A stretch of 64,000 nt of DNA from Anaspis maculata (GCA_949128115.1 OX421963.1:56229306-56293305), one strand, 5' to 3'; counted from the stretch's first letter, positions 36,901-49,700 are shown. Notes: generated from the sequence alone by a model not told the origin. Made by a program: numbers and translations.

Positions 36901-37521
36901 TTAACTAGCTGTACGATTTCGAAAACTTTCCCATACTGATGATGGACTCCTTTATGCTTTGTCCAGATGACTTTTCAACGCTGCTGGCTGCTGTTACATT
37001 CCCGGAAACAATGCCAAAAACATTTAATTAGAGCTTTGGCACCAGGCGTCGTTATTGCCTACCTACCAGGTGCGCTAACAATAATAATAGTTGTACCGCT
37101 ACGCCCACCTACCTGTATACAGACTGTTGAAAACAAGAAGTTGCGGCTCCAGAAGTTTAACACCCCATACACGTTTGTTTTCATAATTAATTAGAGGATG
37201 CCGTTCCGAGACTGAGATATTTCGTGCCACAATAAAACGTGGAACTAGCTCTGATGTAACGAGCTCTATGAAAGTGCCAACAGCCCCCATCTCTGATTAT
37301 CTTTATTGTGCATAAACAGGGGGGTACTTACAACCTAAAGCTCGGCGCGTGCATTGCAACGAGCCTGATTATTATACACCAGCCCAAAGTAGTAATGTGC
37401 AATGGTGTTTATCATGTCGCGAATTATATTGAATGCTTTTGCTATTCTTGGATCTGACACTGTTTGAAGCAAGCAGTAACTACTTGGTGCTAATGACAAA
37501 TCATGAAAACGGTACCTCTAA

Positions 37522-37790
37522 GGCCCGGTATTTCCATCCCGCGCTAAGTCTACCCTGAAGTTAACTTGAGGTCCAATGCCATAGATACCATTGTTTCAAC
37601 AATCGTCACTATGTGATTTACTTTTTGGTTGAAGTTGACTAACGGCTCGATACCAAGTAGGGGCTGAGACCGCCGTAAGTGCGGTTACTATAGCAACGGC
37701 CAATCAGACCGCTCTATTTGGCAAGTTACGCCGTCCTAACTTTTGCGCCTGCAACTTGGTATCGAGCCCTAAAGATGGAAATACTGGGCC
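37522..37790. mobile_element. TIR element with a second palindrome inside
   Basis: The outer ends GGCCCGGTATTTCCATC and GATGGAAATACTGGGCC are inverted repeats. An inner pair GGCTCGATACCAAGT (37644-37658) and ACTTGGTATCGAGCC (37754-37768) lies off-centre toward the right end. Either one element has sub-ends or a second MITE sits inside the first. No clear duplication and no ORF. Confidence 0.6.
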
Positions 37791-39577
37791 AAGTATTTGA
37801 AAATTGATGTATAGCATCAAATTCATGGTACCTAGATAGTTGCATGCTTGTCAAACTGCATTATGGTTGCCTGGTAGTATAATCCTGAATTTATGAATCA
37901 TAATGGAATGATATGGTCATTACAGTTTTACACCTAGAAATATGCATCACGAACGGCGAAATAAACTCTTTCAAGCACTACCGCTAGAAGCTCGTTTTGA
38001 ATTTATGAACGAAGAGATCTCCACATGCATAGTGAATGAATTACAACCGTAATAATGTATTGCAAGAACACTAGCGAGTATCCTAGGGTCGATTCACGCC
38101 AGTGGTGGTTATGATCCGATCGTAAGTCTTCTACTTACTAATGAACTGATGGTATCCTGCTAGGATAGCATTTTTGAGCTTTGGTTTGATTTCAGCAAAA
38201 ATCACGGGAATGAAAGGATGACGAGACATCAATGAATTGATTAAAACGAAAAAACTGACCTCTTAGCAGAAAGAGAGAGAAAGAGAAGCTGATGAAAGAC
38301 CTGAAGGACCATCAGAACTTACTGTTTGCAGGATGTCGCACAGAGAAATTCTGCAACTAAACAACGGACAAGTGATGGAGAAGCAATAGGTTCCTTGATG
38401 GGTGATTGTTGCCAGAATAAACCAGGCTTCTATACTATCATAAAGATGATAGAGGAGACAATATTCAAGTGAGAAATGCATGATATAGGGGGAAGAAACT
38501 ATCACATACACATCTTATCTAATGTGTAGCTTTAGGAATGGGTGTTCCACGGATTTTGGGAAAAAATGAATTCAAATACCAGAGCCTTCGTAGAGCTCAC
38601 TTGTTTTTTTATTTGATTTTTTTGAGTTCATTTAGGCCCCGAAAAAAAATAGAGAAAATTTCGCGTGACGTCACGCGCTTACTGGTACCAGAGTGCGTAA
38701 CAGATGGCGCCAAATGACGCGGTACAATTTCTCGCTAGATATCGTACGGAATCGGGAACGCGGTGAACTCCGAACATCCCAGCGTGTCAGCCTGTCAACC
38801 TGACAAACAGCTGATGCCAAGAAAAAAGTAAAGTGTTACCGCAAGCAAGCATCAGCAGCATTTAGCAACACAGCAACACCAGCCACGCCACGCTGGGGCT
38901 AGAGTTAGCCCGTTTACAGATGGTGATAATAAAAATAAAATTTGCGAAAATAAGGGAACTTCTGTGTCAACTTTGTAGTGTTTTGTGTTCCAATGTGAGT
39001 GTAATTTTCTGATTACAATCACGTTAAAATTACTTGAAAAGCATTCGAATATTCCCAATACACCCCTATCGTGTACCCCTGGAGCAGGAGGTGGAGTTAG
39101 AAAGACTGAAGTGTTTGCATGCATAAATCAATAACAAATTCATTTCACCCAAGAGTTTACCGCTAAGGGCCGTTTTGCAGCGGCCTGGCCGAGTTCGCTG
39201 TTCTGAAAATACGTGAGTACCTAATGTATTGAAAGATCCTACCTACCTATTATTTATTTACACCGAATTAAGTTCCACTAGGACAATATCAACGTGATTT
39301 GATCCAAGAAAACCGATTAATCAAGACACAAACCCTGCTGGGATGCCCACAGAAAAATTCAGGAATGCTACCAGAAGCTCTCTCACTGATCTGCGGCGCT
39401 AACCTAGCTTGGTGGCCGTCATGGTTGCCTTCCTCAAAGCCACTCAAAGGACGTTTTTTCAAAATTGTTCTCGCTAGTGCAGTCGTTTCTAATTCAGACA
39501 ACAAATGTCATGTGATTTGAAGTTTTGAATTGCACGTCAAAACTGACAAAACGTGATTCAGATTCGAAGACGACAAA
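37791..39577. other. No gene resolved; CRE-like motifs
   Basis: A cluster at 38660-38740 has the palindrome GCGTGACGTCACGC and then ATGGCGCCAAATGACGCGG, which could be promoter DNA. A GTGAGT donor match lies at 39213. No exon chain could be built around them. Confidence 0.3.
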
Positions 39578-39640
39578 ATGTCGGCAAAGAAGGTCACGTT
39601 TGGTTTGCCGCATGATTCACCACGTGACGTCACAGAATAA
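39578..39640 (+). CDS. Candidate short ORF or first exon (20 aa)
   Basis: Not recognised. An ATG in a favourable context (CGACAAAATG) opens MSAKKVTFGLPHDSPRDVTE and then a stop. The KVTF segment resembles a PP1-docking (RVxF) motif, but that can arise by chance. It overlaps CACGTGACGTCAC, an E-box plus CRE-like pair. It could be the first coding part of a spliced gene running rightward, a short upstream ORF, or noise. Confidence 0.15.
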   Translation: MSAKKVTFGLPHDSPRDVTE

Positions 39641-41754
39641 TGAAAAAAAAAAGTTTTCTAGATAATTAGAGCAAGAATTAACGTGCGTGTTACATGAAAG
39701 GCTTAATTAGATAAGAAACAATATAGGAATACTCAATAAAAACAATTACTTTTTTCCAATATAACACCCCATTATCAGGATGAAGAAAACATCGACACTT
39801 CAAGGTACAAACACGGGAACACAAATAAGTAGCGCAGTGACGTCGGACGTCGGTTGTTCGGTCTTGGTTTTGCTTCCATGGCAAGTACGGTACGGCAAGT
39901 ACGGCACGAGGGTACAACAAGTCGAGAGCTTTTGATCTTCACAAGAAACACAACTGGACAGGACTACATGAAACTACGCAGCATTGTTCTTGAGAAAACA
40001 ATAATGATTCGGCCAAATTTCATGTCCATTCAGTGCGATCAGTTCAGGTTTCATCTCGCAGCCTCCAAAGCTATACCTATCTTAAGATCACAGTGTTGTT
40101 CTTCCAGAGTGGTCAATTAAAACGGTGTCCTCCTGTCGTGATTATTAGACTTTAAATAATGTTTATAACATTATTTGTCTAATGGACCTGAAAAATATCA
40201 TAACAGCTCCAACTTGACCCCATGCAGTGGTCATTTACGGTCTTAAATCATAGAGCACACATATCTACCATCTCCGATCAAGTTCAAAGATGAAGTAACA
40301 GCCTTCTTTGACTTCTTCCCGCTAGCAGTATCAATTTAAACACCATTTCGTAAGGTTTATTAATCTAACAAATTGAGCAAACATGATGTACCCGAAAGTA
40401 AATACCGTTAATTAACCAGTCGTCTTATTGTGCCCTTTAATTTATCATTTCCTTTTTATGCTTGGTATATAATATGCACACATACAGCGCGAGAATATTT
40501 AAATTTATGACATGAAAGCTCGTTTACCTCTGGGCTAGAAAAGAACACCGCTACAGAGAATAAAATCCTCTAAGCTACTATCTAAGAAGTTCCGCGCCCT
40601 CCTCCAGTATGACATAAATTGAACTGCGGTTTCGGTTTTCTCTAAGCTTATATAAATTGAAGAAATCCCAATTCCCATAAATAAATATTGGCTCAACTCG
40701 ATTATAAAGTTTGTAGCTGCTGCGTCTTCTTGTTTGTGGACCTGAACACACTCCGCGTGCGACCTCGGGAGCTCATTTTCTTTCTCTTTATTTCCTTGTA
40801 TCATCAAATATTGTGCACATAAAATGTAAGAATGTTCGATTTATATTTTATGTTTTCATGCACGGTATACATCATCCCGCTCGAACGCAAGAGCGCCAAG
40901 AGTAGTTCGTCATTACATTTTTATCTCTGAATGACGGAAGCTTTATTGTTCTCAACGTATGGCCCGTATCCTCGCAGTGCTACTCTCGAGACTAGTTGAG
41001 GTGTAATATTAATGCTACATGAATACTTCGGATCTTTCATAGCAGAAAAAAAGGAAACGGAATAACTGGTGGCCTAGATATTTCCCACTGGATGTTTCGA
41101 GGTGGAAATTCACAAGTTTACCGTAACTTCCCATACATGCGATCCCGTGAGCTCCAGCATTATAGGCGCGAAAAGCCGGAAACCTACTGGGAAAACCTAT
41201 ACAGAAGTAACGTTGTCACAATAATTATTAATAGCTATTTTATAGTCACAGAGCATCTTTTGCGATCTTGCGTGTAGTGGTAAACGCACCTTCTTTCAGA
41301 TAAATTTTTTCTTCAATAATTTGAAAACATGTAAAGAAAAGATTAAGATGTAAGATGTTATTTACCCACTTGATTCTGAATCTTGTAATGCGGCTAACTT
41401 TTTTATACTTTACTGCTTGAGTCCAGTATATTTGCAACTCGATTTGCAAATCTTCAGCTACGTTCTTCTATCTTGCACCTTGTTCGACCATTCGCTTTTG
41501 TTCTAACACGTTGTTTACACGATACCAAAAGTAATGCGAAAGGGTTGTCGAGAGACAAACGCTGAAACATACATTATTCATAGCCACGTACTACTAATTA
41601 GCACATTTTCTACCTTAGTGAAATTCGCTATTATATTCGCTTTGTTCGTCCGTCCGTCCGTCCGTTATTGCTCCAACTCCTCCAAGACCAGACGTTCCAT
41701 CCTTCTATTTAATTCTTCCGCTAATTAGCCATTCCATGCGAAGTGGAAACTGAA
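39641..41754. other. No recognised feature (about 2.1 kb)
   Basis: AT-rich sequence with short ORFs. A GTCC tetranucleotide run occurs at 41648-41665. Confidence 0.35.
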
Positions 41755-43490
41755 AAAACCCCAGCTATCTTCTTGTACCCTCTGAATGGGTAGACAACAC
41801 ATTATACTTCAATTCAGTTCAACTTATTTGAATTAAATTACGTTTCTCGCTTTTGGAACCACTTGGCCGATGATCATCTAGCATCAGGACGACATCCTGT
41901 TGTTCTTCTCTTCTTGTTGTTTGTGGATAGAGCTCTCGAGATTGTCGAGACAGGTCTGACCACGAGTTTGAATTGAACACAATAAGACAGAGTATACATT
42001 TTTAACATAACATCAATTTTGATCTCTTTATACAAGTCAAAAATCTTTAAATAATGGCTTGGTCCTATACCTAGTCCAACCTTCACATTGCAGGCTAAAA
42101 TATCTAAAAGATCTAAGTAAAGCTATAGTCCCAAAAGGTAAGTTCCCCAAATTGTTTCAGAAGTCCCAACACAACACCCTAACCCTCCGACGAACACCTG
42201 ATTCTACATCTTGACCGACAACTGGTTTTCGCGGTTCAAAGTTCTTTTTGAGGTTCAATCAGATCCAACATTTATGTTAGTGTTAGAGGCTATGTTAGAG
42301 TTAGGCCCGGCTTCTAGACACTGAAAATAGAAGAGTGACTTCGACCACGAATGCCATCTAAGATTTGTGGGCCGGTATGTGCGGTGGTCCCATTTTTGTG
42401 GAGGCTCTTTTTGGGCTATGGTTCTCTTTTGCCTCTGGGGCACAATCATTCTCTTGTACTTAGAGTACAATCAACATGAAAATATCAGGAACTATCGTGG
42501 CGCTAAAACAAAATTACTAGTTTCAAGGAGGAGAGGGGTTCATCCTGATGAACAATTGCGACTTTACGGCAGGGCCCGAACCCCGATATGAACGTGATTC
42601 TATTTGATTCAATTATTTGATTTTTCACGCGGTTCTCAAAACTTGACATTTTCCGAATAACTGGGAGCTTCAGAAACGCAGGCAGAGAAGGCTCACTCAC
42701 GAGTTCCCAGATCTAACCCACCAAGTCCAATGCTCTGAGTACCGCAGTCACAACGTCACGTCCAGAGAGTCCAAGAGCGCGAGTACCTTTGCTATGATAG
42801 ATACCCAACAAATGATTAGGCTTAATAGTGACTGTACCGATGGCAGACAGTAGCGCAGACACCGGTACATGCAGGCAGATTCGGAACGAACGCGTGAGTC
42901 CCATGATACATTCTCCACGACAAAGCTCAATCGTAAGTACCAATCCCAACCCACCAGGACTAACCCTCCGCTCGCCGAGGTCATCCCTCCGCTACAAGAG
43001 ATACCGAAACGAGAGAACTCGCTTCTATCGGGCCTGGATCATTTAAGGGTTTCAACTCTACATCCTCGAGGTGGGTCGAAACTCTTCGTCGAAGGATTGC
43101 GACTCAGCATTCTGAAGGAGAATCGAAACACATCATCAAAGGATCTCAACTCAACGACTTGGAAATGGATCGAAACTCAGCACCGGAGGGGCTCCAACAC
43201 AACTACCTGACGATGGATTGGAACTCGTCATCGAAGGGTTTCGACTCGACTCCCGGAAGCGGATCGAGACACAACATCCAAGGGCTTCGACACTACATCC
43301 TAGAGGTGGATTTCAACTCAAAGAGTTACAACTCGTCAGCCTCTAGGCGGATCAAAACTCTTTCTGGAAGGATCTCAACTCAACTGCCTCAAGGAGATCA
43401 AAACACATCTCTGAAGAATTCACCATCGGCTTCCGCCTCGTCCCTAAACAAGCGAATTCGTCCGCTAAAGATTCATTTTGCGTAGTTGTG
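41755..43490 (+). mobile_element. Unclassified element with minisatellite, copy A
   Basis: It is homologous, in reverse, to 57470-60087. Shared ordered blocks include CCCCAGCTATC, GATGATCATCTAGCATCAGG, AGATCCAACATTTATGTTAG, CGACCACGAATGCA and GCAGGCAGATTCGGAACG. The last 430 bases (about 43060-43480) are an imperfect tandem array with a period near 50 bases (GGATCGAAACTC...GAAGG...TCGACTC). It contains one longer ORF. No TIR or LTR was identified; a gene-poor LTR derivative or other composite is possible. Confidence 0.6.
42869..43210 (+). CDS. ORF of the minisatellite element, copy A
   Basis: Unknown protein of 113 codons beginning MQADSERTRESHDTF. The equivalent frame in the inverted copy (58486-58064) begins MQADSERTREPHHTF. 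Both continue with EIPKRE, then S-LSGL and HPRGG, so the reading frame is similar in two diverged copies. The second half is encoded by the ~50-base tandem repeats, and a second frame carries on to 43485. A TCGTAAGT donor match lies inside. Conservation of an open frame is suggestive but the function is unknown. Confidence 0.3.
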   Translation: MQADSERTRESHDTFSTTKLNRKYQSQPTRTNPPLAEVIPPLQEIPKRENSLLSGLDHLRVSTLHPRGGSKLFVEGLRLSILKENRNTSSKDLNSTTWKWIETQHRRGSNTTT

Positions 43491-45354
43491 ACATAAAATA
43501 CAATTTGTGGCTTGGAAGTTTATTCAAGTCCTCAACGGTGATAAAAATGAAATAGCGGTCGAGTGAAACATCATTTTGAAGGCCTTCTAACAGTCTCAAA
43601 ATTTTATTTTATACGCGATCTTATTCGTGCGTCGTGATATCTAGCTATTTAGATTCCAATTTGTCACAAACAGTTGATAATCACCTATAGTGCTTATTAC
43701 AGATTTGACTGATTCCCCTTGCGCATTTCATATAATTTCAATTTTATTTGATAGACATCATGGTCGGCATAAATTGTGCAATAAATTCTGGCGCTGCGGC
43801 TGGGCAATTTGTCTCGCGATATAAATTAATTTTATGTAGAGCAGACAGGGAGACTTGTGCTCCAGGTACTTCCACGATGCCATGGCATGGCTGCGAAAAG
43901 CGCGCACAATTTCATATTCCAGAAGCTAAAAGGAGCATATTTAAGAAGTAATTCAGGACCGTCGACTCTGAAAGATAAGTAGGGGCATGAATACCGTGGT
44001 GAGATTACGGCATCGTCGTCGGGGGAGCAGTTGCAGTCGTCTTGAACGGTATTACCAGAGCACCACTCTGTTCCCTCTACTCAAAGATAAACACCAAATT
44101 ATACCTACGTCCGTGGATAAATCTTCAGTTTATTACCGCAGTTCAAAGCGAACCCATAAATACCACAACCAATAATTTATATTAGCGTTATTTCAATAAT
44201 TATTGTTCTGTCACACGAATATTGCAATCCACAAATAGATTTACTCGTTCTGACATATATTTACCTCTGTATAAGTACATGTAGGTAACAATGAGTCATG
44301 GTTGCATCAAAGATGCAGAGTAATACCAGAATTGATATGCCCACAGATGTCACTTCCCCACCTTATCTGGATATATAAAAGCCATCATATCTCATAAAAT
44401 TTATTCAAATGGCTTTTATTACGGACATTAAGCTCAACAACTGAATTAAGTCAGTTTTTGAAGTATAGATAGTACAACGACAATCAAAACAGCTCTTCCG
44501 TGTGCCTCTTCAATGAGGCACACCCTGACAACACATAGTCATTTTGTACTTACAAAACGGGTGGGAAGAAGAACAAAGACTGAAAAATGCTCTCATCATT
44601 TACGTTTTATGGTACCATAATTGATGGTTGAAGATTATTGCAGGCCTCGGACATCATCAGACATGGAAAGTGAAGGGCGTACCGAAGTGAAACGTAAATT
44701 TGAAGTTACTTAAGTCCATCCAGCAATATAACAAACGTATCTTGAAGCTGATTTATCGAAATCTCCATACTACGCCCTGGTAGGTAAAGGTGTATATAAT
44801 GCGTGAAAACTATACTCGCCGTAACTAAAAAAATTACCTGTCTTTACGAATACGAGAGATACAATAAATCGCACTGTGCGACCGTGGACTTAACACTGTA
44901 GACAAGAATGTGGTGACATAAACCATCATCTTATATCTACAACAACAGCTTTATAGTTATGGGTAGGTAATCATTTGAGTCTGTGGGCTTAGATGTTGTG
45001 ATAATACAGGGTGTTTCGTGTTTCATAATATTGATTGCTGATATATACTTCGAGATATTCCCTCTTTGCAGGAAAAAACTTCTATTAGAAGGGCACCTAA
45101 ACTACGATCTGGCATGGATATGAATTCGTTTGATGCCGATGGAACCTGAAATAATGCTGAAATCGAGGCTGAAATGAACTACTCCTAAACCGTAACCTTG
45201 GATCCTCAGTATCGTACCTATTGCCGAGGGACAGTGAACGAGGCTTAAAAAGAGGCTGTATGTGAGTTTTAAGACGTGCTTGGGCTGTGAGTTCTATATC
45301 TATATTAAATTCATTCACCCCTAGCATCAGGACATAGCTTATTTTCGATCATAT
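43491..45354. other. No recognised feature
   Basis: Short ORFs only. A hairpin-forming GTGTGCCTCTTCAATGAGGCACAC sits at 44500-44523 (six-base loop, nine-base stem). A CAGGGTGT motif occurs at 45008 without a matched partner. Confidence 0.3.
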
Positions 45355-45785
45355 TGTTACGGATTTAGCATTCGGGTTCTTTTATAATTGAGACGACGTT
45401 TGAACAAACACTATTTATCACTGCGTACTTCTATAAATACACGTCAATTGTTACTTGCGCTTGGGTATATTGCCGATTACTACTCGCTTTGTCGCTCTTA
45501 AACAATAGTCTGAATAACAAATGTCTGAAAAAGTGAATGTAATGTGCTTTATTACCAACAAAAGTCTAGAAAAAAAATGTAGTTACCGGGACTAAAACTC
45601 CAGCGTATTATGGAACCGGCGCCTCCGCCAATTCTGTAGATGTGTTCTACCCACATGTCGACGTCTCCCATGTAAATCCAATAGTCTGGAGCTTACGCGT
45701 ATACTCTCGAATGCACTAGAATTGCACCAGAGTTTCGCAACTCGTGACACTGGACCCAGAGCCTTGGAACTTGTAAAAATATTAT
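45355..45785 (+). repeat. Putative LTR-like family, longest copy
   Basis: The order of blocks is TTATAATTGAGACG, then CACTATTTATCACTGCGTAC, then ATAAATACACGTCAA. About 180 bases later come CGGCGCCTCCGCCAATT, a CATGTCGACGTCTCCCATG segment and CGCAACTCGTGACAC. The minus strand at 51858-52150 has the first four in the same order and spacing. A TATA-like and an AATAAA-like signal close together, followed by a conserved downstream junction, would suit R-U5 and primer-site sequence of an LTR. No protein remnants support that. Confidence 0.45.
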
Positions 45786-46144
45786 AGTCCAATGGATTTA
45801 TATTTTTTTTTCAAATGATTTCAACGAGGGTGTATACTACATTTCTAAAGCGATCTATTCGTCTCGGTCCCATTTTTCTTCACCGAATTTTTTGTCACCC
45901 AGTATATCGTACATAAGGCCAACAATCAGGTGATTTAACATGGCACCTTGTAGTCGAAATATACTATCAAGCACCACGAATATTCCCAGAATCGCGCAAT
46001 TTTTGCTTCAAATATCCTTATTTTAACACAGGCAAAATTTCGGGGTGGTCCACTTCAATTTTGGGCCAGTTTATTTGAGATAATTATTGAAGGTACCAAA
46101 TGAAAGCTCCAAGCTTTCTTTCAATTTTCTAAAATAAGTATAAG

Positions 46145-46269
46145 TACCGTATGATCAAAAACTTTCCTCCTATAGACAGGCTGTGGCCTGGTCAATATCA
46201 GCCTCGTTTGTCTGCTAATGACCCGACTACAGCCTGCCTAGAGGAGGAAAGTTTTTGATCATAATGGTA
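46145..46269 (+). mobile_element. 125-bp palindromic MITE, copy 2 of 4
   Basis: TA flanks and CCGTATGATC / ATAATGG tips enclose arms CAAAAACTTTCCTCCT and AGGAGGAAAGTTTTTG. The core is bounded by AGGCTGTGGCCTGG and ACAGCCTGCC. The arm sequence is unlike that of copies 1, 3 and 4, yet pairs almost perfectly with itself. The core centre (CTCGTTTGTCTGC) is also divergent. Confidence 0.8.
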
Positions 46270-46872
46270 AATCATATCCAGATTAACATGACTCACCTTC
46301 TAAGTTGCTTCCTTGAGAAAAAGATGGTGGCAGTGCGAAAGAGTCTTCTCCAAATACTGATGTTAGAAGGGAATGTATGAAAAGTAAACTAAACGTTCCT
46401 ATCCTGAAACAAAAACAAAAAATTTAACTAAAATCGATTCTGAATTAATACATGGCCTATTTATACAAAATCTTACAAATTAAAATACCTCAATTGTGAG
46501 GGCAAATGGAAGCTTTTAATTTCTCAGATAAAATGCCACCGAAAGATAAACGTGTGACTTTGTATTCATTAAGAACCGGTCTATATGGTCTAAATATCGT
46601 TTTTATTTGGTTTTTAATGGGAGCTTTAATTAGCCGAAAGTATCAAACTTAACACAGCTATCTTCCTAACTAACTGGAATTACATTTAAACCTTTTTTAT
46701 TTTATTTCGATGGAGCTATGCAACCTTATGTATTTTTCCGATCAATCATGGGTTGATGCTGATGGGGCATTCAAGTATCACACGTTCACAGTTTGGATCT
46801 TCCTTACACCAGAAGAAATTAATTACTTCACATATACCTAGACATATTAGCATTCATCATTTGGTCTTCGTG

Positions 46873-47038
46873 TATAGACAATACAAATAGAGAAGACACA
46901 TGTCGTCACGGATTTTTACGGTTGCGTAGGAACCAGGTGAGTCCATCAGTCAAAAAAAGGTTGGCTGATTTTTGATGCCCCAATATCCGTGACGACGGTG
47001 GTGATAACATATGGTCTTCTCTATTTGTATTGTCTATA
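46873..47038. mobile_element. TIR MITE, 166 bp
   Basis: TATAGACAATACAAATAGAG and CTCTATTTGTATTGTCTATA are perfect inverted ends. They continue into AGAC...GTCT and GTCGTCACGGAT...ATCCGTGACGAC. TA at both edges would suit a TA duplication. Confidence 0.75.
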
Positions 47039-47147
47039 GCTGCGAGTGTTAGCCATTTCCTGATACCAACTTTGATACCTATTTCAAAAATTGTAACCGG
47101 AACAAACATGTCTTGAAAACTGCATTATTGTGAGTTTGGAAATAGTA

Positions 47148-48605
47148 TTATCCGTTTCACCCTTATTTGCCACAAAGCAAGCCATGATATTGGTTTGTTA
47201 GGTTTAGCATACCGACGAAACTATCAGTTTATTGAAAATTTTTGACAATGTCAGGTCAAATCAGTTTTCAAGATGTCAAATCATCCCGCATCAAACGAAA
47301 ATACAAGTTTGCGGCATATTCGGCACGTTGAGCGCCTACAGTCAGACATGGCCGGAAACATGACGGTAAATGGGACCGCTTTAGCCGAGGCTTCAGTTCT
47401 TGGGGTGAGTAAAAGCTTACGGTTCCTTTACTATCAGGTCAAGTTTGACTTGGAGTCAAAAAATCCATGTTTTAGTTTCAAATAATAATACACCCATTCA
47501 GTTTTACCTGGTCTGCGCGCGCATCTGCACGACTCGGTGCCATGATAACGGTGCAGGTGAAATGGTGAAAAATGACATCCTTGGAAAAATCAAAGTCAAA
47601 GTGTCAAACAGTTGAAGTGATAAGTGTACGGTACATACGCGTGATCCCTGGTACATACCATGTATGCTCCCTGCAAACATCACCTTGAAAGAAGAGTGGT
47701 TAAAAGCAACAAGATGTGGTTAGATTAGAAGTCCCCGATCGTGGAAAACACGGACAGTACCTAGTAGCTCCCAGACTCCTCAGTTCCTTTGAGTGTTTCT
47801 GTCCGCGATAGTGTGAGAAATTCTTACAGGTCGGCCTGTCTTCGGCTACTGTCACCTTCTGGGAGCACTTATAGATCTTAGTCGTAGTTCTCTAGGCCCT
47901 CGAAGAGTTGCTGTCGGTGACAAAGAATGCAAAGCTTCTTCCATGAGGTTGACCCGGAATACATGTTCTGTAATAGGTGGGAATGCTGCTGACCTGTATG
48001 GTTTGCGGTTACACGGTCTCTGCCTCTCCTTTCTTTTAGAGGGGTAGCCCTGTCACACTCACACATCTTGTTCCATGTTAAGTGGAAGTCACCTCATCCA
48101 TTCAGCAGTGAATTCTCACTAGCGGAAACGTCAAAATGAAGTTGATCAAAATCAAGATTCAGTTGAAGTCTTAATCCACATGCTCCGTCAAAAATGAAAC
48201 ATACAGGGAATATCAGGAGCACAAACCTCATGCTGAATTTCCCTAGATGGTCGTTCAGATGCGCGCGCAACTCACTTTGTGTCTCTTTTCTCACACAGAT
48301 TTCTGTATAAGTCTGTCTCTCTCGTTTTCACCGAATAGGTCTATTCACCTGTGCTTTTTTCTCGCTTTCCTTGGGCCTAGACCCCTGGCCCAAATTCTAC
48401 TCCACGGCGCGGCGTAATTACGGTATCATTGTGGTGATATCAGTGAGAAGTCAGCTTGACAGCTTTGAAAAAATATGTCTTCGGATTATCAATGTCAGAG
48501 CTACATAACCTTCACTGCGTGAAACCACATGTATGTCTCAAGGATACCAACGTAACTGGAATTTTCCATAGCTTGCTGAGTGGCAAATAAAGGTGAAACG
48601 GATAA
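47148..48605 (+). mobile_element. TA-inserting element (Tc1/mariner-like), copy A
   Basis: The inverted ends TTATCCGTTTCACC and GGTGAAACGGATAA are flanked by TA on both sides (47146-47147, 48606-48607). The repeats extend to about 26 bp through CTTATTTGCCAC. Copy B at 53998-54834 has the same ends and homologous left and right parts. The middle of copy A (about 47500-48350) has no counterpart in B. No D,D,D/E transposase is seen, so it is non-autonomous. The mariner assignment rests only on the TA target and TIR form. Confidence 0.75.
47273..47485 (+). CDS. ORF inside TA element copy A, possible captured exon
   Basis: A 70-codon ORF of unknown identity begins MSNHPASNENTSLRHIRHVE and continues RLQSDMAGNMTVNGTALAE. 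A strong donor match, GGGGTGAGTA, follows at 47400. Copy B keeps matching residues (LRHI, RLQ, MA.NM.V) although broken by a stop. It could be a captured host exon or the remnant of an element gene. Confidence 0.3.
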   Translation: MSNHPASNENTSLRHIRHVERLQSDMAGNMTVNGTALAEASVLGVSKSLRFLYYQVKFDLESKNPCFSFK

Positions 48606-48690
48606 TAGGTGGTATATAACAGTACCTACCAAAGAATCAAACAGAACCCGAAGCTTACACAGTACCTACACCATTGGGTACCCTTTCACT

Positions 48691-48887
48691 CAGTGGCGTA
48701 GCTACCAATGAGCAAAGCGAGGCAGTGCCTCAGGCCCCAGAGTTCAAGAGGGCCCTCCGGGGTCAATAATCCTAAAAATTTGGCCACAAAATTAAAAAAA
48801 AAGTTTTGTTATAAAGTAGTCAGAATTTTTTTAGGGGCCCTCGAAACAGTTTGCCTCAGGGCCCTTGAACACCTAGCTACGCCACTG
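48691..48887. mobile_element. Short hAT-type MITE
   Basis: CAGTGGCGTAGCTA at the left and TAGCTACGCCACTG at the right are perfect inverted ends of a form widespread in hAT elements. The flanking 8-mers CTTTCACT and CTTCCACC match at six of eight positions, fitting an old 8-bp duplication. Inner GAGGGCCCTC and GGGGCCCTCG blocks are related. No ORF. Confidence 0.75.
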
Positions 48888-49129
48888 CTTCCACCTTTCA
48901 CCAAACTAAATCCAAATTGTTATCTACGAAATGTAGCAATTCACACCATCGCTATACGAAATTACATGAAAATCCGACAAATATTCTCAAAGATAAACAA
49001 GCGAATATGCCTCACGGGCGTGAGGCTCAGCAGCGCACTTCTTTTTTGAAGGATTAGTGAACGCCAGAAGGTAATTAGGGGTCTACCGTTATTTACGCAA
49101 AAAAATCAATATGGCGGCCAAGATGGCGG

Positions 49130-49700
49130 CAGAATCATGAAATCGATTGGCGTTCGCACCACGTAGATATCTCTTTTTGTTGAGATATAATTCTCCTAGT
49201 TCTATCACTCCAAAACATGTTCAACATGGACAATACAAGATGGTGACAAAATATCAATTGTCCAAAATCGGATGTATCCTGATAAAATTCACATCACCTG
49301 CAAATTTTACTCAAATCGAACCACTTTTAGGGAAATTCAAAATGACGGATCAAATATGGCGGCCAAGAGACAAAAACCATTGATCAACATTGTATGGTGG
49401 ACATGTACGCGATCGATTGGTGATCGTGGTGTAAAGGCCACATCGACATGGTTGAGACATAATTCTCCTAAGCTCTATCACTTCAAAACATGTTCAATAT
49501 GGAGGATACAAGATGGCGGCAGAGCATCAATTGTCGGAAATTGGATGTAACTTGATGTCGTTTACGTTGCTTGCCAATTTCATTATAATCGGATCACTTT
49601 TAGAGAAATTCAAAATCGCGGGTCAAAGATGGCGTCAAAGTAACAAAAACTGAGAGTCAACTTGACATCCTGGACGTATGCACCATAGGTATGCACTATT
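49130..49700 (+). repeat. Tandem repeat, period about 272 bp
   Basis: Two units and part of a third. AATTCTCCTAGTTCTATCAC at 49189 recurs at 49461, as do AAAACATGTTCAA, ATACAAGATGG, ATCAATTGTC, CACTTTTAG and GGGAAATTCAAAAT. The third unit begins near 49700 with ACACCACATCGGTATCTC. Units also contain ATGGCGGCCAAGATGGCGGC-type sequence. No frame stays open through the units. Confidence 0.7.

Noticed and set aside
37644..37769. Inner palindrome as a separate, dated insertion
   Set aside because: No target duplication could be found at its ends, so it may simply be sub-terminal structure of the outer element.
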